NCBI GenBank assembly: GCA_964605795.1 | Contig: CAZSDZ010000010.1 | Coordinates: 4,366 to 68,365, forward strand | Direction: 5' to 3' | Source of the DNA: JAFGOM01 sp964605795 | GTDB lineage: Archaea > Halobacteriota > Methanomicrobia > Methanomicrobiales > Methanospirillaceae | Length of the DNA: 64,000 nt | Part shown: one piece after another, positions 43,742 to 52,339 of the stretch | Position numbering within the stretch: the first letter of the stretch is position 1 | Layout: each line of letters opens with the position of its first letter | Notes under the pieces: model-generated | Database searches by the model: none | What the model was told of the DNA's origin: nothing | The model's input: the letters and a program-made list of their open reading frames with translations, nothing else | Program-made: the position numbers and the translations under genes

Positions 43742-44152
43742 CTATAGTCTGCTCATCCGTTCCTTTATCTTTATGTCCTCATCTGCAATGATATACTGTG
43801 TTCCGTCTGAGTACAGGACCTTTACTACCACCGTATCAGATCCCCTGGTTCCGGGGATGGTTATGTATGCCAGTTTGTCTGGTTTGAGATCAGCCTCTGA
43901 TCGTATGCCATCTGATCGTTTTACCTCTGCCCAGATACGGTGTACGAGATGTTGCCCCTCCCCGCCTGCGAAGGTTATCGTGATAAACTGGTCGATGGGA
44001 TCTTTCTCTATCTGGACCTCAACCATCTTTTGAGGCGGTGGAAGATTCCGTGAATCCTGTTCTTCTGATCCAAAACCATTGATTCCTGTACAACCTGCTG
44101 ATAAGAGCATCACGATTCCGATACAAAGCGTAATGATCAACCATCTCTTCAT
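43742..44152 (-). CDS. Lipoprotein, paralogue of the one at 42173
   Basis: A 136-residue exported lipoprotein with signal MKRWLIITLC and lipobox LLSAGC. The mature part is mostly the same ~95-residue beta-rich domain as in the lipoprotein at 42173 (KMVEVQIEKDPIDQ, GGEGQHLV, IPGTRGSD, ending KERMSRL). By eye the two are roughly 60% identical over that domain. A TATA box 26 bases before the ATG suggests a leaderless mRNA, as for its paralogue. Function unknown. Confidence 0.78.
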   Translation of the reverse strand: MKRWLIITLCIGIVMLLSAGCTGINGFGSEEQDSRNLPPPQKMVEVQIEKDPIDQFITITFAGGEGQHLVHRIWAEVKRSDGIRSEADLKPDKLAYITIPGTRGSDTVVVKVLYSDGTQYIIADEDIKIKERMSRL

Positions 44153-44173
44153 ACCATATACATGACATCATCT

Positions 44174-44184
44174 GGTTTATGATT
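44174..44184 (-). promoter_or_regulatory. TATA box of the second paralogous lipoprotein
   Basis: AATCATAAACC on the minus strand, centred about 26 bases before ATG 44152. Confidence 0.45.
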
Positions 44185-44296
44185 TGCCCCGGTATGACCG
44201 GGTATGTGAGAAAGAAAAAGAATATGTGTCTTTGAGGGTCTAAACCGGAAGAATTCTTCTCTGGTTCACCGGAAAAAGGAAGGTTTTATGAGAAGT

Positions 44297-45472
44297 TCAG
44301 GCACCAGTATATGCCTTCATAATATGCACAAAAATCTCTGTTGCTTTTTCAAGTTGCGAGACTGATACCCGTTCATTTCGTGCATGGAGCAGTGCCAGAT
44401 CGCCGGGACCATACTCGATAACTGCAACTCCTGCTTCCCGCATATGTCTGGCATCGGTTGCTGCCCAGGTGACACAGGGTAATGCAGGTTCGTGGTATAC
44501 TGCTTCAATAGCCGTGCAGGTCTCTTTGGTAAGTCGACAAGGGGGGGTAAAGGAAGCAGGTGCGATCTCTTCGACCGTGATATCAGCATGCGGGTACTGC
44601 TTCCTGATGGAGTTTACAATGGTGTACGGATCACACCCCCAGGGGATCCGCAGATCATACTCTGCAGTACACCGTTGTGCCACCACGTTTACTTTCTCAC
44701 CCCCGTTAATAACCCCGGGATTATACATAACATGCTTAAGAATACGATTCGCCTCCTGCAGGGGGATCCCTGCCTGGGCAGAGAGGTTCTCTATTGCCCT
44801 GGTTATGGCCCCTTCCATCTCGGGATTGACAAAAAACTCCTGCTGATGGAATGAATCGATACATTTCTGAAAAGAACAGGCCTCGATAATTGCCGATCGT
44901 CCGACTACCGGGTGAAGGGAACTATGGCCCGGTTCCCCGTGAAAGGTGACCGTGAGTCTGATGAGTCCTTTCTCCCCTATCATCGGTGAGGAATATGGTG
45001 ACGGTTCAGCGATCAGACACTCTTTTGGGGCCACGTAATTTTTTGCAAGCAGGTACTGCATTCCGTACGTTCCCTTTCCTTCTTCATCACAGACAAACGC
45101 AAGATCAACATCAGGCTTTATTCCCTCCTGTATCAGGTTCCCAAGCGCAGCAAGGATAGCAGCGCAACCTCCTTTCATATCGGTAGATCCCCTCCCGTAC
45201 ACAAATCCGTCTGTGATTGTTCCTGAAAAAGGGGGAACGTTCCAACCGTCATCAAGTACCGGAACAACGTCAACATGGCCACAGAACATGAGGCCTGATG
45301 TACATCCGGTCGTAATCAGGTTACAATGTCCGTTTTTTCCGCATATCGTCTCTGCCTGAATCCCGATATCCTCCAGGTATGATTGAATCCATACAATCAC
45401 CTCTTTTGTGTCTCCTGGTGGATTTTCTGAACGGATCTTCACGAGTTCAGAACAGATTTCAGAAACGTTCAT
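44297..45472 (-). CDS. M20-family peptidase (ArgE/DapE-like)
   Basis: A 391-residue zinc hydrolase of the succinyl-diaminopimelate desuccinylase/acetylornithine deacetylase family. Metal and catalytic motifs are FCGHVDVVPV (about 64-73), YGRGSTDMKGG (about 92-102), the general base in CDEEGKGTYG, and AEPSPY. A dimerisation domain is inserted at about 180-290. Many methanogens make lysine through the aminotransferase route, so DapE activity should not be assumed; deacetylation of another N-acyl amino acid is equally likely. It lies 18 bases after an unknown gene, in the run that begins with rlmE. Confidence 0.85.
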   Translation of the reverse strand: MNVSEICSELVKIRSENPPGDTKEVIVWIQSYLEDIGIQAETICGKNGHCNLITTGCTSGLMFCGHVDVVPVLDDGWNVPPFSGTITDGFVYGRGSTDMKGGCAAILAALGNLIQEGIKPDVDLAFVCDEEGKGTYGMQYLLAKNYVAPKECLIAEPSPYSSPMIGEKGLIRLTVTFHGEPGHSSLHPVVGRSAIIEACSFQKCIDSFHQQEFFVNPEMEGAITRAIENLSAQAGIPLQEANRILKHVMYNPGVINGGEKVNVVAQRCTAEYDLRIPWGCDPYTIVNSIRKQYPHADITVEEIAPASFTPPCRLTKETCTAIEAVYHEPALPCVTWAATDARHMREAGVAVIEYGPGDLALLHARNERVSVSQLEKATEIFVHIMKAYTGA

Positions 45473-45490
45473 GGTACTCCTGGCCAGTTA

Positions 45491-45994
45491 TCATGCTGAT
45501 TTGGCATATGCATCAAATAATGTCGCAGTTTTTGATCCCTGATACATCTGGTTTAAGTAGGATCGATCAAATACCTCGTCAATCATTAATCTGAAATGAT
45601 GAGCCGGAGTTGGACTTTTCGTATCAGGATCCAGAATAATCTGGAAACTCCGGTATGATGCCGGGTCATCCGGGTTATAGATATTCTGGATGAAAAGGGG
45701 AAAGAGTTCGTAGAGCTCCGGGTGTTCTTCCCGCAATTTTATCATGAATCCGGGAAATTTTTCACGTCCCTCTTTTTTTGCTTCATCGACCCGTAACCGC
45801 AAAAATTCTTTTGAGAGAATATTCCTTGGGTTCTGGTAGTTGTATGCAAGTATTGAGATAGAAAAATCAAGATGGGCCAGTGCCTCAAAGTAGTAAAACT
45901 TTAAAACAGGGTGCATATCAGACATATCCTCAAGGATGAGGGATTTTTCATAGAGTTGTGAGAGGACCTTCTGATATTCATTTACTTCCTGCAT
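45491..45994 (-). CDS. Hypothetical protein
   Basis: I do not recognise this family. From ATG 45994 it encodes 167 residues, largely alpha-helical and without signal or membrane segments. It has an aromatic-rich segment (MHPVLKFYYFEALAHL) and a charged C-terminal half (RLRVDEAKKEGREKF). The frame stays open to 46162, but with only a TTG there and sequence that looks less protein-like, so the start is uncertain. It sits between moaA and the M20 peptidase on the same strand. The 222 bases upstream to moaA hold no other gene. Confidence 0.55.
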   Translation of the reverse strand: MQEVNEYQKVLSQLYEKSLILEDMSDMHPVLKFYYFEALAHLDFSISILAYNYQNPRNILSKEFLRLRVDEAKKEGREKFPGFMIKLREEHPELYELFPLFIQNIYNPDDPASYRSFQIILDPDTKSPTPAHHFRLMIDEVFDRSYLNQMYQGSKTATLFDAYAKSA

Positions 45995-46216
45995 AGTACC
46001 TGATTCGGGAAGGAAGGCAAAAAAATGAACGGTCACCAAACCTGCATTCCCGAGGTTTTGCCCATCTGCATTATTGGGTATTACGAGTTTATTGTTCCAA
46101 ACAGACAATTCTGCAGATGCAGAAGGGGAGAGAATAGAGGATTGAAATGTTTTGGTGCACAATCTGAATTTTCTGGGTAATACCGTTCTGGGTTTAATTT
46201 TTTCTGGGTTCTGTCA

Positions 46217-47095
46217 TTATCGATAGTACGGTTTCCGGAGCCCGACTGCTTTTACAAATGCCTCATCAAGGTCTTTCCCGTGCAATCCGGTCATATCGAT
46301 AAGGTTGTCGTTACGCAGGAGGCATGGTTTTAATTTCCCGTCTGATGTTACCCGTAACCGGTTACAATGCATACAGAATTCACTGTTGTGCACGGGACGT
46401 ACAAACTCAATCTGTGCACCATGAAAACAGTACTTCTTCCGATGATGCATTTTTCGTGTCATTATCTCTGTTGTTTCCCGTGCAATACGGGACTCTAAGC
46501 GGGATACGTCGGCATGGAACGGGCAGCCACCTGACTCCATCAGCTCGATTACCTGAAGAATAAGTCCTCTCTTCCCAGACACATACGCGATAAATGCATC
46601 CACATCGTCTTCGTTAATATCGGCCAGCAGTACCATGTTTATCTTTACCGGGGTCAGGCCTGCCGATAACGCTGCATCTATCCCCTCGAGAACCAGAAAA
46701 AGACAATTACGACCGGTTATTTTTGCATACGTTTCATGATTGAGACTGTCGATGCTGATATTTATGCGGGATAATCCTGCTGCAGAGAGGTCGGATGCCA
46801 TCGATGCGAGTAAAATGCCGTTTGTGGTGATTGACGTCTCGATTTCGGGAGGAACACGGGCGATGATATCAACAATATCAGGTCGTAACAGGGGTTCCCC
46901 CCCGGTGAATTTGATACTTTTAATGCCGAACCTGATGCCCGTCTGTATGATCTCATCGATGGTATCGGCACTCATCATCTCGCTGGGATCCTGTTCGCCT
47001 TCCCTGTGGCAGTAGATACAGGCAAGGTTGCAACTCTTACAAAGACTTATCCGCAGGTTGGTGACCGGCCGGTTGTAGGGATCATACAGGACCAT
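46217..47095 (-). CDS. moaA: GTP 3',8-cyclase MoaA
   Basis: First step of molybdopterin synthesis: radical SAM conversion of GTP to 3',8-cyclo-GTP. The 292-residue protein has the N-terminal cluster motif CNLACIYC (about 22-29) and FTGGEPLLRPD. The C-terminal cluster ligands are in EFCMHCNRLR with a third cysteine at KPCLL. It ends in PYYR, without the GG tail of bacterial MoaA. Its start lies 14 bases inside the end of rlmE. The methanogenesis enzyme formylmethanofuran dehydrogenase needs this cofactor. Confidence 0.93.
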   Translation of the reverse strand: MVLYDPYNRPVTNLRISLCKSCNLACIYCHREGEQDPSEMMSADTIDEIIQTGIRFGIKSIKFTGGEPLLRPDIVDIIARVPPEIETSITTNGILLASMASDLSAAGLSRINISIDSLNHETYAKITGRNCLFLVLEGIDAALSAGLTPVKINMVLLADINEDDVDAFIAYVSGKRGLILQVIELMESGGCPFHADVSRLESRIARETTEIMTRKMHHRKKYCFHGAQIEFVRPVHNSEFCMHCNRLRVTSDGKLKPCLLRNDNLIDMTGLHGKDLDEAFVKAVGLRKPYYR

Positions 47096-47687
47096 TTGAG
47101 CCGGTTTCTCCTGTGTAATACTTTGCGATGATGTAGATCTCGGTACTCCCTTTTCGTGATGTTTTTGCCTTGAATGTTTTTACAGAATAGAATTGTTCCC
47201 GCATGAGCTGCAGCAGTGCCGGGAAGTCTTCCCCCTGAAACGATTTTAGGATCATATTTCCGCCGGATTTCAGAATCCCGGAAGCAAAGGCAAGTGCATC
47301 TTCGTTTAATGCAATGGCACGTGCCTGATCATATGACTTCTGTCCTGACAGATGGGGTGAAGCATCACATACAATGCAACTGACGACGGGAGTCTGCTCT
47401 AATACCTTCTCTTTTATCTTCGGATCGGTAAAATCCCCGGTAATCGTCAGTACCCCGGGCAGAGGAGCTATCGGGTTTATATCGATCCCTATCACAACGC
47501 CGTTTGTGATACCTGAAAGCACCTGAAGCCAGCTCCCCGGAGCCGCTCCCAGGTCAACGACAGAATCGGTATCCCTGATGATGTTGTATTTATGAAGAAT
47601 CTCTTTGAGTTTGTAGGCAGCTCGTGAACGGTATCCTTCACGTCGTGCCCGCTCTGAGACCCTGTCCCCGCTGTACTGTGATCCCAT
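47082..47687 (-). CDS. rlmE: 23S rRNA (uridine-2'-O)-methyltransferase RlmE/FtsJ
   Basis: Methylates the ribose of a conserved uridine in the peptidyl-transferase A loop. The 201-residue Rossmann enzyme begins with YRSRAAYKLKEI, has the SAM motif VVDLGAAPGSWLQV (about 42-55), CDASPHLSGQ and IYIIAKYY near the end. The K-D-K-E tetrad is consistent with these segments. No C-terminal TRAM extension is present, unlike some archaeal homologues. It is divergent from pcn across a 120-base spacer. Confidence 0.93.
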   Translation of the reverse strand: MGSQYSGDRVSERARREGYRSRAAYKLKEILHKYNIIRDTDSVVDLGAAPGSWLQVLSGITNGVVIGIDINPIAPLPGVLTITGDFTDPKIKEKVLEQTPVVSCIVCDASPHLSGQKSYDQARAIALNEDALAFASGILKSGGNMILKSFQGEDFPALLQLMREQFYSVKTFKAKTSRKGSTEIYIIAKYYTGETGSNGPV

Positions 47688-47766
47688 TCTTGTACTCCCT
47701 CTCTATTAACGCCAGGGAAGTCTATTTGTTCTCCCCAACGATAGAGACACATATACCTAATTGTAT

Positions 47767-47777
47767 TAATATATAAA
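47767..47777 (+). promoter_or_regulatory. Strong TATA box of the pcn-priL operon
   Basis: TAATATATAAA, close to the archaeal consensus, centred 36 bases before the pcn ATG. Predicted leader about 10 bases. Confidence 0.6.
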
Positions 47778-47807
47778 GTCTAAGAGTGACTAATAAAAGA
47801 GGGATCT

Positions 47808-48551
47808 ATGATATTAGCAACAATCAATTCTGAAACCCTGCGGGAATCTATCGAGACGATATCTGCCCTGGTGGTAGAGTGTCGGGTTCATTTTGAGTCA
47901 GATCAGATGTACGTCAGAGCGGTTGATAGTGCAAATGTTGCAATGGTCTGTCTTCATCTCGATCGTGAGGCATTTATCGACCTTGATGTAACCCAGGGAG
48001 AGATTGGTCTTGATATAGCACGGTTTAAAAATATCTTCTCTATGCTTGGAAAAGCAGAGAAGGTCACCCTTCATCTTCCTGATGGAGAAAACAAGATTAA
48101 AGTCAGTTTCCTCGGGTACCAATATGCCATCACGCTTCTTGAGGCTGCAACTATCAAGAAGGATCCCAATCCCCCCAATATAGAACTGCCCGGTACAATC
48201 GTGATAAAGGGGTCTTATTTATATTCAGCAATCCGGGCAGCAGCAGTCGTTTCAGATAAGGTGTGGTTTGGAATCAGTCCTCAGTCAAAGGGATTTTTTA
48301 TGAGTGCAGAAGGGGATAGTGATCACATCAGAAGGGAGTTCTCTAGAGAAGAACTGATCTCTGTCAATGATGCAGATGTCAAGTCTCTCTTCTCCATCGA
48401 TTATCTCAAAGAGATGGGAAAGGTCATGAGTAACGCTGATGAGGTGACTATCTCTCTTGGAGCCGATCATCCGATTAAATTTTCCTTTGATATTGCCGGA
48501 GGAGCCGGTCATGTCGAGTACCTGTTAGCACCTCGTATTGAGGCCGAGTGA
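47808..48551 (+). CDS. pcn: DNA polymerase sliding clamp PCNA
   Basis: Trimeric ring that tethers polymerases, ligase and nucleases to DNA. The 247-residue protein has two similar halves. Family marks include the DSANVAMVCLHL segment (about 41-52), GLDIARFKNIF, the interdomain loop region, and YLLAPRIEAE at the C-terminus. AGAGGG upstream of the ATG may act as the binding site if the leader is long enough. The stop overlaps the priL start (TGATG). Confidence 0.96.
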   Translation: MILATINSETLRESIETISALVVECRVHFESDQMYVRAVDSANVAMVCLHLDREAFIDLDVTQGEIGLDIARFKNIFSMLGKAEKVTLHLPDGENKIKVSFLGYQYAITLLEAATIKKDPNPPNIELPGTIVIKGSYLYSAIRAAAVVSDKVWFGISPQSKGFFMSAEGDSDHIRREFSREELISVNDADVKSLFSIDYLKEMGKVMSNADEVTISLGADHPIKFSFDIAGGAGHVEYLLAPRIEAE

Positions 48552-49579
48552 TGCGGATTGTCCTTGATACAAAAGACCTAGCCAAATATCCTTTTTTAAA
48601 AGAATCACAACATTTTGTCAGTGATTTTGCCTCTGATCTTGAGTCATTTCTTTCCGGAAATACCGGAAGAATGGTAATAAAACGTGCAGGAGATTGTATC
48701 ATGAATTCATTATTGGTTCATGATGAGAACGATACAAAAACAGATTCCGAAATACCTCCCCATATCGCCATTGCTACCTATGCGGTAACACGCATTCTTG
48801 TCTCCTGTTCGGGCGAGCGGGCTCTTATTGATCGACTGGTAACCTGGCAGACCCGGCAGTTTTACGAGAATATTCTGGAAGAAGATTGGGATATGAAAGT
48901 GTTTCTTGCAGAGCGGGTTGGTATTGATATTACAAGTCCACAGGTACCGGTCAGGGATTATGTTGAGAGTGTCCGCCGTTTGCGTGAGGACCACTGGCGC
49001 CTGGTAAACCGTATCGTCATTCACGGGCTTGTTACCGTTTCAGAGGAAGAGACCGATGTATTCATTCGTGAACGTCTCTGGAATGGTATTCGGGAGCAGC
49101 TTCCGTTACGTGTTCCTGCATCCATCTGCTCACTCCTTGAACCAATCCTTTTACAGGTGCATGATCTCTATCAGAAAAAGATCATGCAGGAGTTCGGCGT
49201 TGTTGAGGAGTCAGCCTATCCTCCCTGTATTCAGGGATTACTGACCGCTCTGGCGTCAGGGGCACATATCACTCATATTGGCAGGTTTGCAGCAACTGCG
49301 TTTCTTCATAATATCGGTATGAAGAATGATACCATTCTTGAGTTATACGGCAGGGCACCTGATTTTAATGTCGAGAAGACGCTATACCAGGTAGATCATA
49401 TCTCCGGGGCAGGAGGATTCGGAACCGAGTATATTGCCCCCGGTTGTAGTACCATGAAGACTCATTCTCTCTGTATTAACCCTGATTCTCTCTGCAAATC
49501 TGTAATTCATCCCCTGTCATACTATAAACAGAAAAAGAAACTTCTGAAGAATCAGAAAAAAATGCCGGAAAAAAAGTAA
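48551..49579 (+). CDS. priL: DNA primase large subunit PriL
   Basis: Regulatory subunit of the archaeal-eukaryotic primase. It carries a [4Fe-4S] cluster needed for primer start. The 342-residue protein is helical in the N-terminal half (LDTKDLAKYPFLKES at the start). Four likely cluster cysteines lie in the C-terminal half: AYPPC, APGCS, HSLC and DSLC. The start ATG overlaps the pcn stop by one base, so clamp and primase are co-translated. The small subunit PriS is not in this window. Confidence 0.92.
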   Translation: MRIVLDTKDLAKYPFLKESQHFVSDFASDLESFLSGNTGRMVIKRAGDCIMNSLLVHDENDTKTDSEIPPHIAIATYAVTRILVSCSGERALIDRLVTWQTRQFYENILEEDWDMKVFLAERVGIDITSPQVPVRDYVESVRRLREDHWRLVNRIVIHGLVTVSEEETDVFIRERLWNGIREQLPLRVPASICSLLEPILLQVHDLYQKKIMQEFGVVEESAYPPCIQGLLTALASGAHITHIGRFAATAFLHNIGMKNDTILELYGRAPDFNVEKTLYQVDHISGAGGFGTEYIAPGCSTMKTHSLCINPDSLCKSVIHPLSYYKQKKKLLKNQKKMPEKK

Positions 49580-49613
49580 TGGCTGATCAGCCTTTTTAGC
49601 ATCAATATTGGAT

Positions 49614-49790
49614 TCAGGCTGGAACTTTCCTGATGAGAAAACCGCCAATACTTATTATCAGTAGGAATAGTAACAATCCGATGAGGTAAGCGTAATTTGG
49701 AGAAAAAAGGATTGGCATTACCAGGAATAACAACACAAGTGCAATAATACTGATAATTCCCACCAGTACATCTAGCATCCATCGTTTCAT
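49614..49790 (-). CDS. Small two-helix membrane protein (58 residues)
   Basis: A short minus-strand gene between the plus-strand priL and ThiN genes. It begins MKRWMLDVLVGII and is almost entirely two hydrophobic helices (about 7-27 and 32-52), with a basic end FLIRKVPA. Layout and positive-inside charges look like a genuine small membrane protein. A GGAGGAGG sequence lies upstream, but about 12-15 bases from the ATG, farther than usual. The stop is 34 bases from the end of priL. Function unknown. Confidence 0.6.
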   Translation of the reverse strand: MKRWMLDVLVGIISIIALVLLFLVMPILFSPNYAYLIGLLLFLLIISIGGFLIRKVPA

Positions 49791-49871
49791 GATGACGTAT
49801 ATGTTCCTCCTCCTTTTAGAAAAGATAATCGGAACGGTTCCGATGAATTCATCCGCGTATCAGTCACATGC

Positions 49872-50450
49872 ATGGATATGGGTGAAAGAGAGCGGGATGA
49901 GGTGGGAAAGGTATTAATGAGTGCGTTTTTGCAGATGAGAGAATGTGTGACTATCAATGGTATCCCAAACGATCCCTTTGTTCTGCTATATGCCCTCCCG
50001 AAAGCAAAAGGACCTGAAGATGTTGCCGGTATCAAGAGAGAGTGCCTTATGGAAGAAAAAGAAGAAAACACGAATTTTGGGTACTCGTTTCATGTTGATA
50101 CTCCTCTGAGTCACGCTCTTTTATCGGTACTGAGATTTGATCCTGATATCAGGTCTGCAGCAGGGATGGCGTATTTTGCATCTCTCCCCGAGATACTTGA
50201 TGAGATGCTGTATGATGTCAGGTACACCGGAGATAGTTTGAAGCGATCTGATACATCTCTTCTTGATTTTTCCGTAGCCTCCTGCTGCAGGAAGAATGAT
50301 GTTCCTGATCTCATTATTACCCGCAGTCATGGAAGAGCAGGAGCAGTCTGGCTGTTTGGAGAGAATCCTCGTGAGGTTGTGACAAGTCTTATTAAGATCT
50401 CAGGACGCATTAATAATACTACTAGTGAGGATACCAGGAATGGGAATTAA
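49872..50450 (+). CDS. ThiN-domain protein (stand-alone)
   Basis: A 192-residue protein resembling ThiN, the archaeal thiamine-phosphate synthase domain usually fused to ThiD or to a helix-turn-helix regulator. Matches to the family pattern include TPLSHALLSVLRFDPDIRS (about 77-95), then PDLIITRSHGRAGAVW and GENPREVV near the end. The preceding ~70 residues may be a degenerate regulator-like part. As a stand-alone form, it may make thiamine phosphate or sense a thiamine precursor; the sequence does not decide. The S17e gene begins inside its last codons. Confidence 0.72.
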   Translation: MDMGERERDEVGKVLMSAFLQMRECVTINGIPNDPFVLLYALPKAKGPEDVAGIKRECLMEEKEENTNFGYSFHVDTPLSHALLSVLRFDPDIRSAAGMAYFASLPEILDEMLYDVRYTGDSLKRSDTSLLDFSVASCCRKNDVPDLIITRSHGRAGAVWLFGENPREVVTSLIKISGRINNTTSEDTRNGN

Positions 50451-50631
50451 ACCGACTTATATTAAAGCGATCGGATCAGATCTTCTTAAAGATCATAACG
50501 AGCATTTCAGTGGCGATTTTGAACAGAACAAGGTTGCAGTGGCGAAAACGACGAATATTGTGAGCAAACGTGTTCGCAATCGTGTTGCCGGATATATTAC
50601 CAGAAAAGTAAATACGAAAAGAATCTCATAA
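50440..50631 (+). CDS. rps17e: 30S ribosomal protein S17e
   Basis: A 63-residue archaeal/eukaryotic-type small-subunit protein. MGIKPTYIKAIG at the start and VRNRVAGYITRK near the end are family hallmarks. The length is typical for archaea. The ATG at 50440 lies within the last codons of the ThiN gene in another frame; the open frame extends five codons upstream, but that part is not conserved. dapA starts nine bases after its stop. Confidence 0.94.
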   Translation: MGIKPTYIKAIGSDLLKDHNEHFSGDFEQNKVAVAKTTNIVSKRVRNRVAGYITRKVNTKRIS

Positions 50632-50639
50632 CTACCTTC

Positions 50640-51515
50640 ATGTTTGAAGGGATTCTTCCTGCAATTATCACTCCTTTTAAGAGGAATCCCTCAATGGATC
50701 TTGATCTTGAGGGATTACGCTCAAACATTTCTTCATTGCTTGATTCGGGAGTGCACGGTATCGTACCTTGTGGTTCAACCGGGGAGTCTGCAACCCTCGA
50801 TTTCTCTGAGCATGAGAAGGTGATAGAGGTCACCCTTGATGAGGTGAACGGGAAGGTCCCGGTTGTAGCAGGAACCGGTTCGAACAACACGAGTGAGGCG
50901 CTCAGGCTTACCCGTGCTGCGCGAGATATGGGTGTTGATGGTGTTCTTGCAATCAGTCCTTATTATAACAAACCGAACCGGACCGGCCTTGTCAGACATT
51001 ACCAGGCCCTGGCTGACTGTGACGTTCCGGTCGTGATGTACAATGTTCCCGGGAGGACCGGACAGAACCTCCCGCCGTCATGGGTCGCAGAACTGGCTTG
51101 TCATCCAAACATCGTTGCGATAAAGGAAGCAAGTGGTGATATCAACCAGATATCCCAGGTTATCGAGATGACCCGCGATGAGGATTTCTCCGTGATATCG
51201 GGAGATGATACCATGACCCTGCCGATGATGTCCCTTGGAGCAGTTGGTGTCATATCGGTGGCAGCAAATATCGCACCAACGCAGATGATCGATCTCTACC
51301 AGTCTTTTGTCAGGGGGGACTACGAAAGGGCACGGGCGATTCATTTTGCGATTTCACCCCTAATTCGGGCCTTATTTGCGGAGTCAAATCCGATACCCGT
51401 GAAGAAGGCTGCAGAACTACGCGGTTTTGCAGGAGGTCCGGTCAGGCTGCCTCTTGCAGAGGCAGGGGAAGAGACCGTTGCACTCCTTACGGAGGTGCTT
51501 GCCGGGTATGACTGA
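50640..51515 (+). CDS. dapA: 4-hydroxy-tetrahydrodipicolinate synthase
   Basis: Condenses pyruvate with aspartate semialdehyde, the first committed step of lysine synthesis. It is a 291-residue TIM-barrel. The catalytic tyrosine is in MYNVPGRTG (about 131-139) and the Schiff-base lysine in VAIKEASGD (about 160-168). PCGSTGES (about 41-48) is the usual pyruvate-binding loop. It is followed by dapB with an eight-base overlap. The product goes to DapB and, in methanogens, then to DapL. Confidence 0.96.
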   Translation: MFEGILPAIITPFKRNPSMDLDLEGLRSNISSLLDSGVHGIVPCGSTGESATLDFSEHEKVIEVTLDEVNGKVPVVAGTGSNNTSEALRLTRAARDMGVDGVLAISPYYNKPNRTGLVRHYQALADCDVPVVMYNVPGRTGQNLPPSWVAELACHPNIVAIKEASGDINQISQVIEMTRDEDFSVISGDDTMTLPMMSLGAVGVISVAANIAPTQMIDLYQSFVRGDYERARAIHFAISPLIRALFAESNPIPVKKAAELRGFAGGPVRLPLAEAGEETVALLTEVLAGYD

Positions 51516-52290
51516 GATAAAAGTTCTTATCTGCGGTGCGATGGGCAGGATGGGGATGACCATCGGTAACCTCGTCACCCAGACGACGGATTTGAGACTG
51601 GTCGGGGGAGTTGATATCAGATCCGGTGAGGTGTTTGGTGTTCCGGTTGTTGAGAAGACACAGATGCGTGATCTCATCAGCAAAACAAAACCTGATGTGG
51701 TGATTGATTTTACCATCGCCCATGCTGCTGTCGAGAATGTTCCGGTTGCAGCCGCGATGGGATGCGCAATTATTCTCGGTACAACCGGGCTTACTCTTGA
51801 GCAGAAAAAAATAATCAGTGATGCCATCATTGCAGGAAACGTTCCTGCAGTTATTTCAACAAACTATAGTATCGGGATGAATATCTTCTGGGACCTAGTC
51901 AGAAAAGCGGCGCAGAAGCTGTATGAATATGATGTTGAGGTGACCGAGGCTCATCACCGGTATAAAAAGGATGCACCTTCAGGAACAGCACGAACGATTC
52001 TTGAGATCCTGCAGGAGGAACTTGGCCCCCGGGAGGAGATCTTCGGACGTGAGGGTATGATGGAGCGGGGACATGAGATTGGTGTGCATGTCATCCGTGG
52101 CGGGGATATTGTCGGGGATCATAATGTTTTATTTGCAGGCAATTATGAGACGATATCCCTCTCACATCGGGCATATGATCGTGCGGTTTTTGCCCAGGGA
52201 GTGCTGAAATCTGCACGATGGGTTGTTACCCAGAAACCCGGAATATACGGAATGAGAGATGTACTGGGTCTCTTAAAGGCAGTACCCTAA
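51508..52290 (+). CDS. dapB: 4-hydroxy-tetrahydrodipicolinate reductase
   Basis: Second step of lysine synthesis, using NAD(P)H. The 260-residue protein has the Rossmann motif CGAMGRMG (about 9-16), LGTTGL, the catalytic EAHHRYKKDAPSGTA segment (about 147-161) and FAGNYETI. GGAGG at 51491-51495 lies 12 bases before ATG 51508, and the ATG sits inside the last codons of dapA. The frame is open further upstream, but that part overlaps dapA and has no DapB resemblance. Confidence 0.95.
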   Translation: MTEIKVLICGAMGRMGMTIGNLVTQTTDLRLVGGVDIRSGEVFGVPVVEKTQMRDLISKTKPDVVIDFTIAHAAVENVPVAAAMGCAIILGTTGLTLEQKKIISDAIIAGNVPAVISTNYSIGMNIFWDLVRKAAQKLYEYDVEVTEAHHRYKKDAPSGTARTILEILQEELGPREEIFGREGMMERGHEIGVHVIRGGDIVGDHNVLFAGNYETISLSHRAYDRAVFAQGVLKSARWVVTQKPGIYGMRDVLGLLKAVP

Positions 52291-52339
52291 ACCGAAACGC
52301 ATTTGTAATCTGGTTTAACTACATATAGGAGATCATATC

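Noticed and set aside
43551..44033. Plus-strand frame of 160 codons across a lipoprotein gene
   Set aside because: The minus-strand lipoprotein has a lipobox and a close paralogue, so the plus-strand frame is not real.
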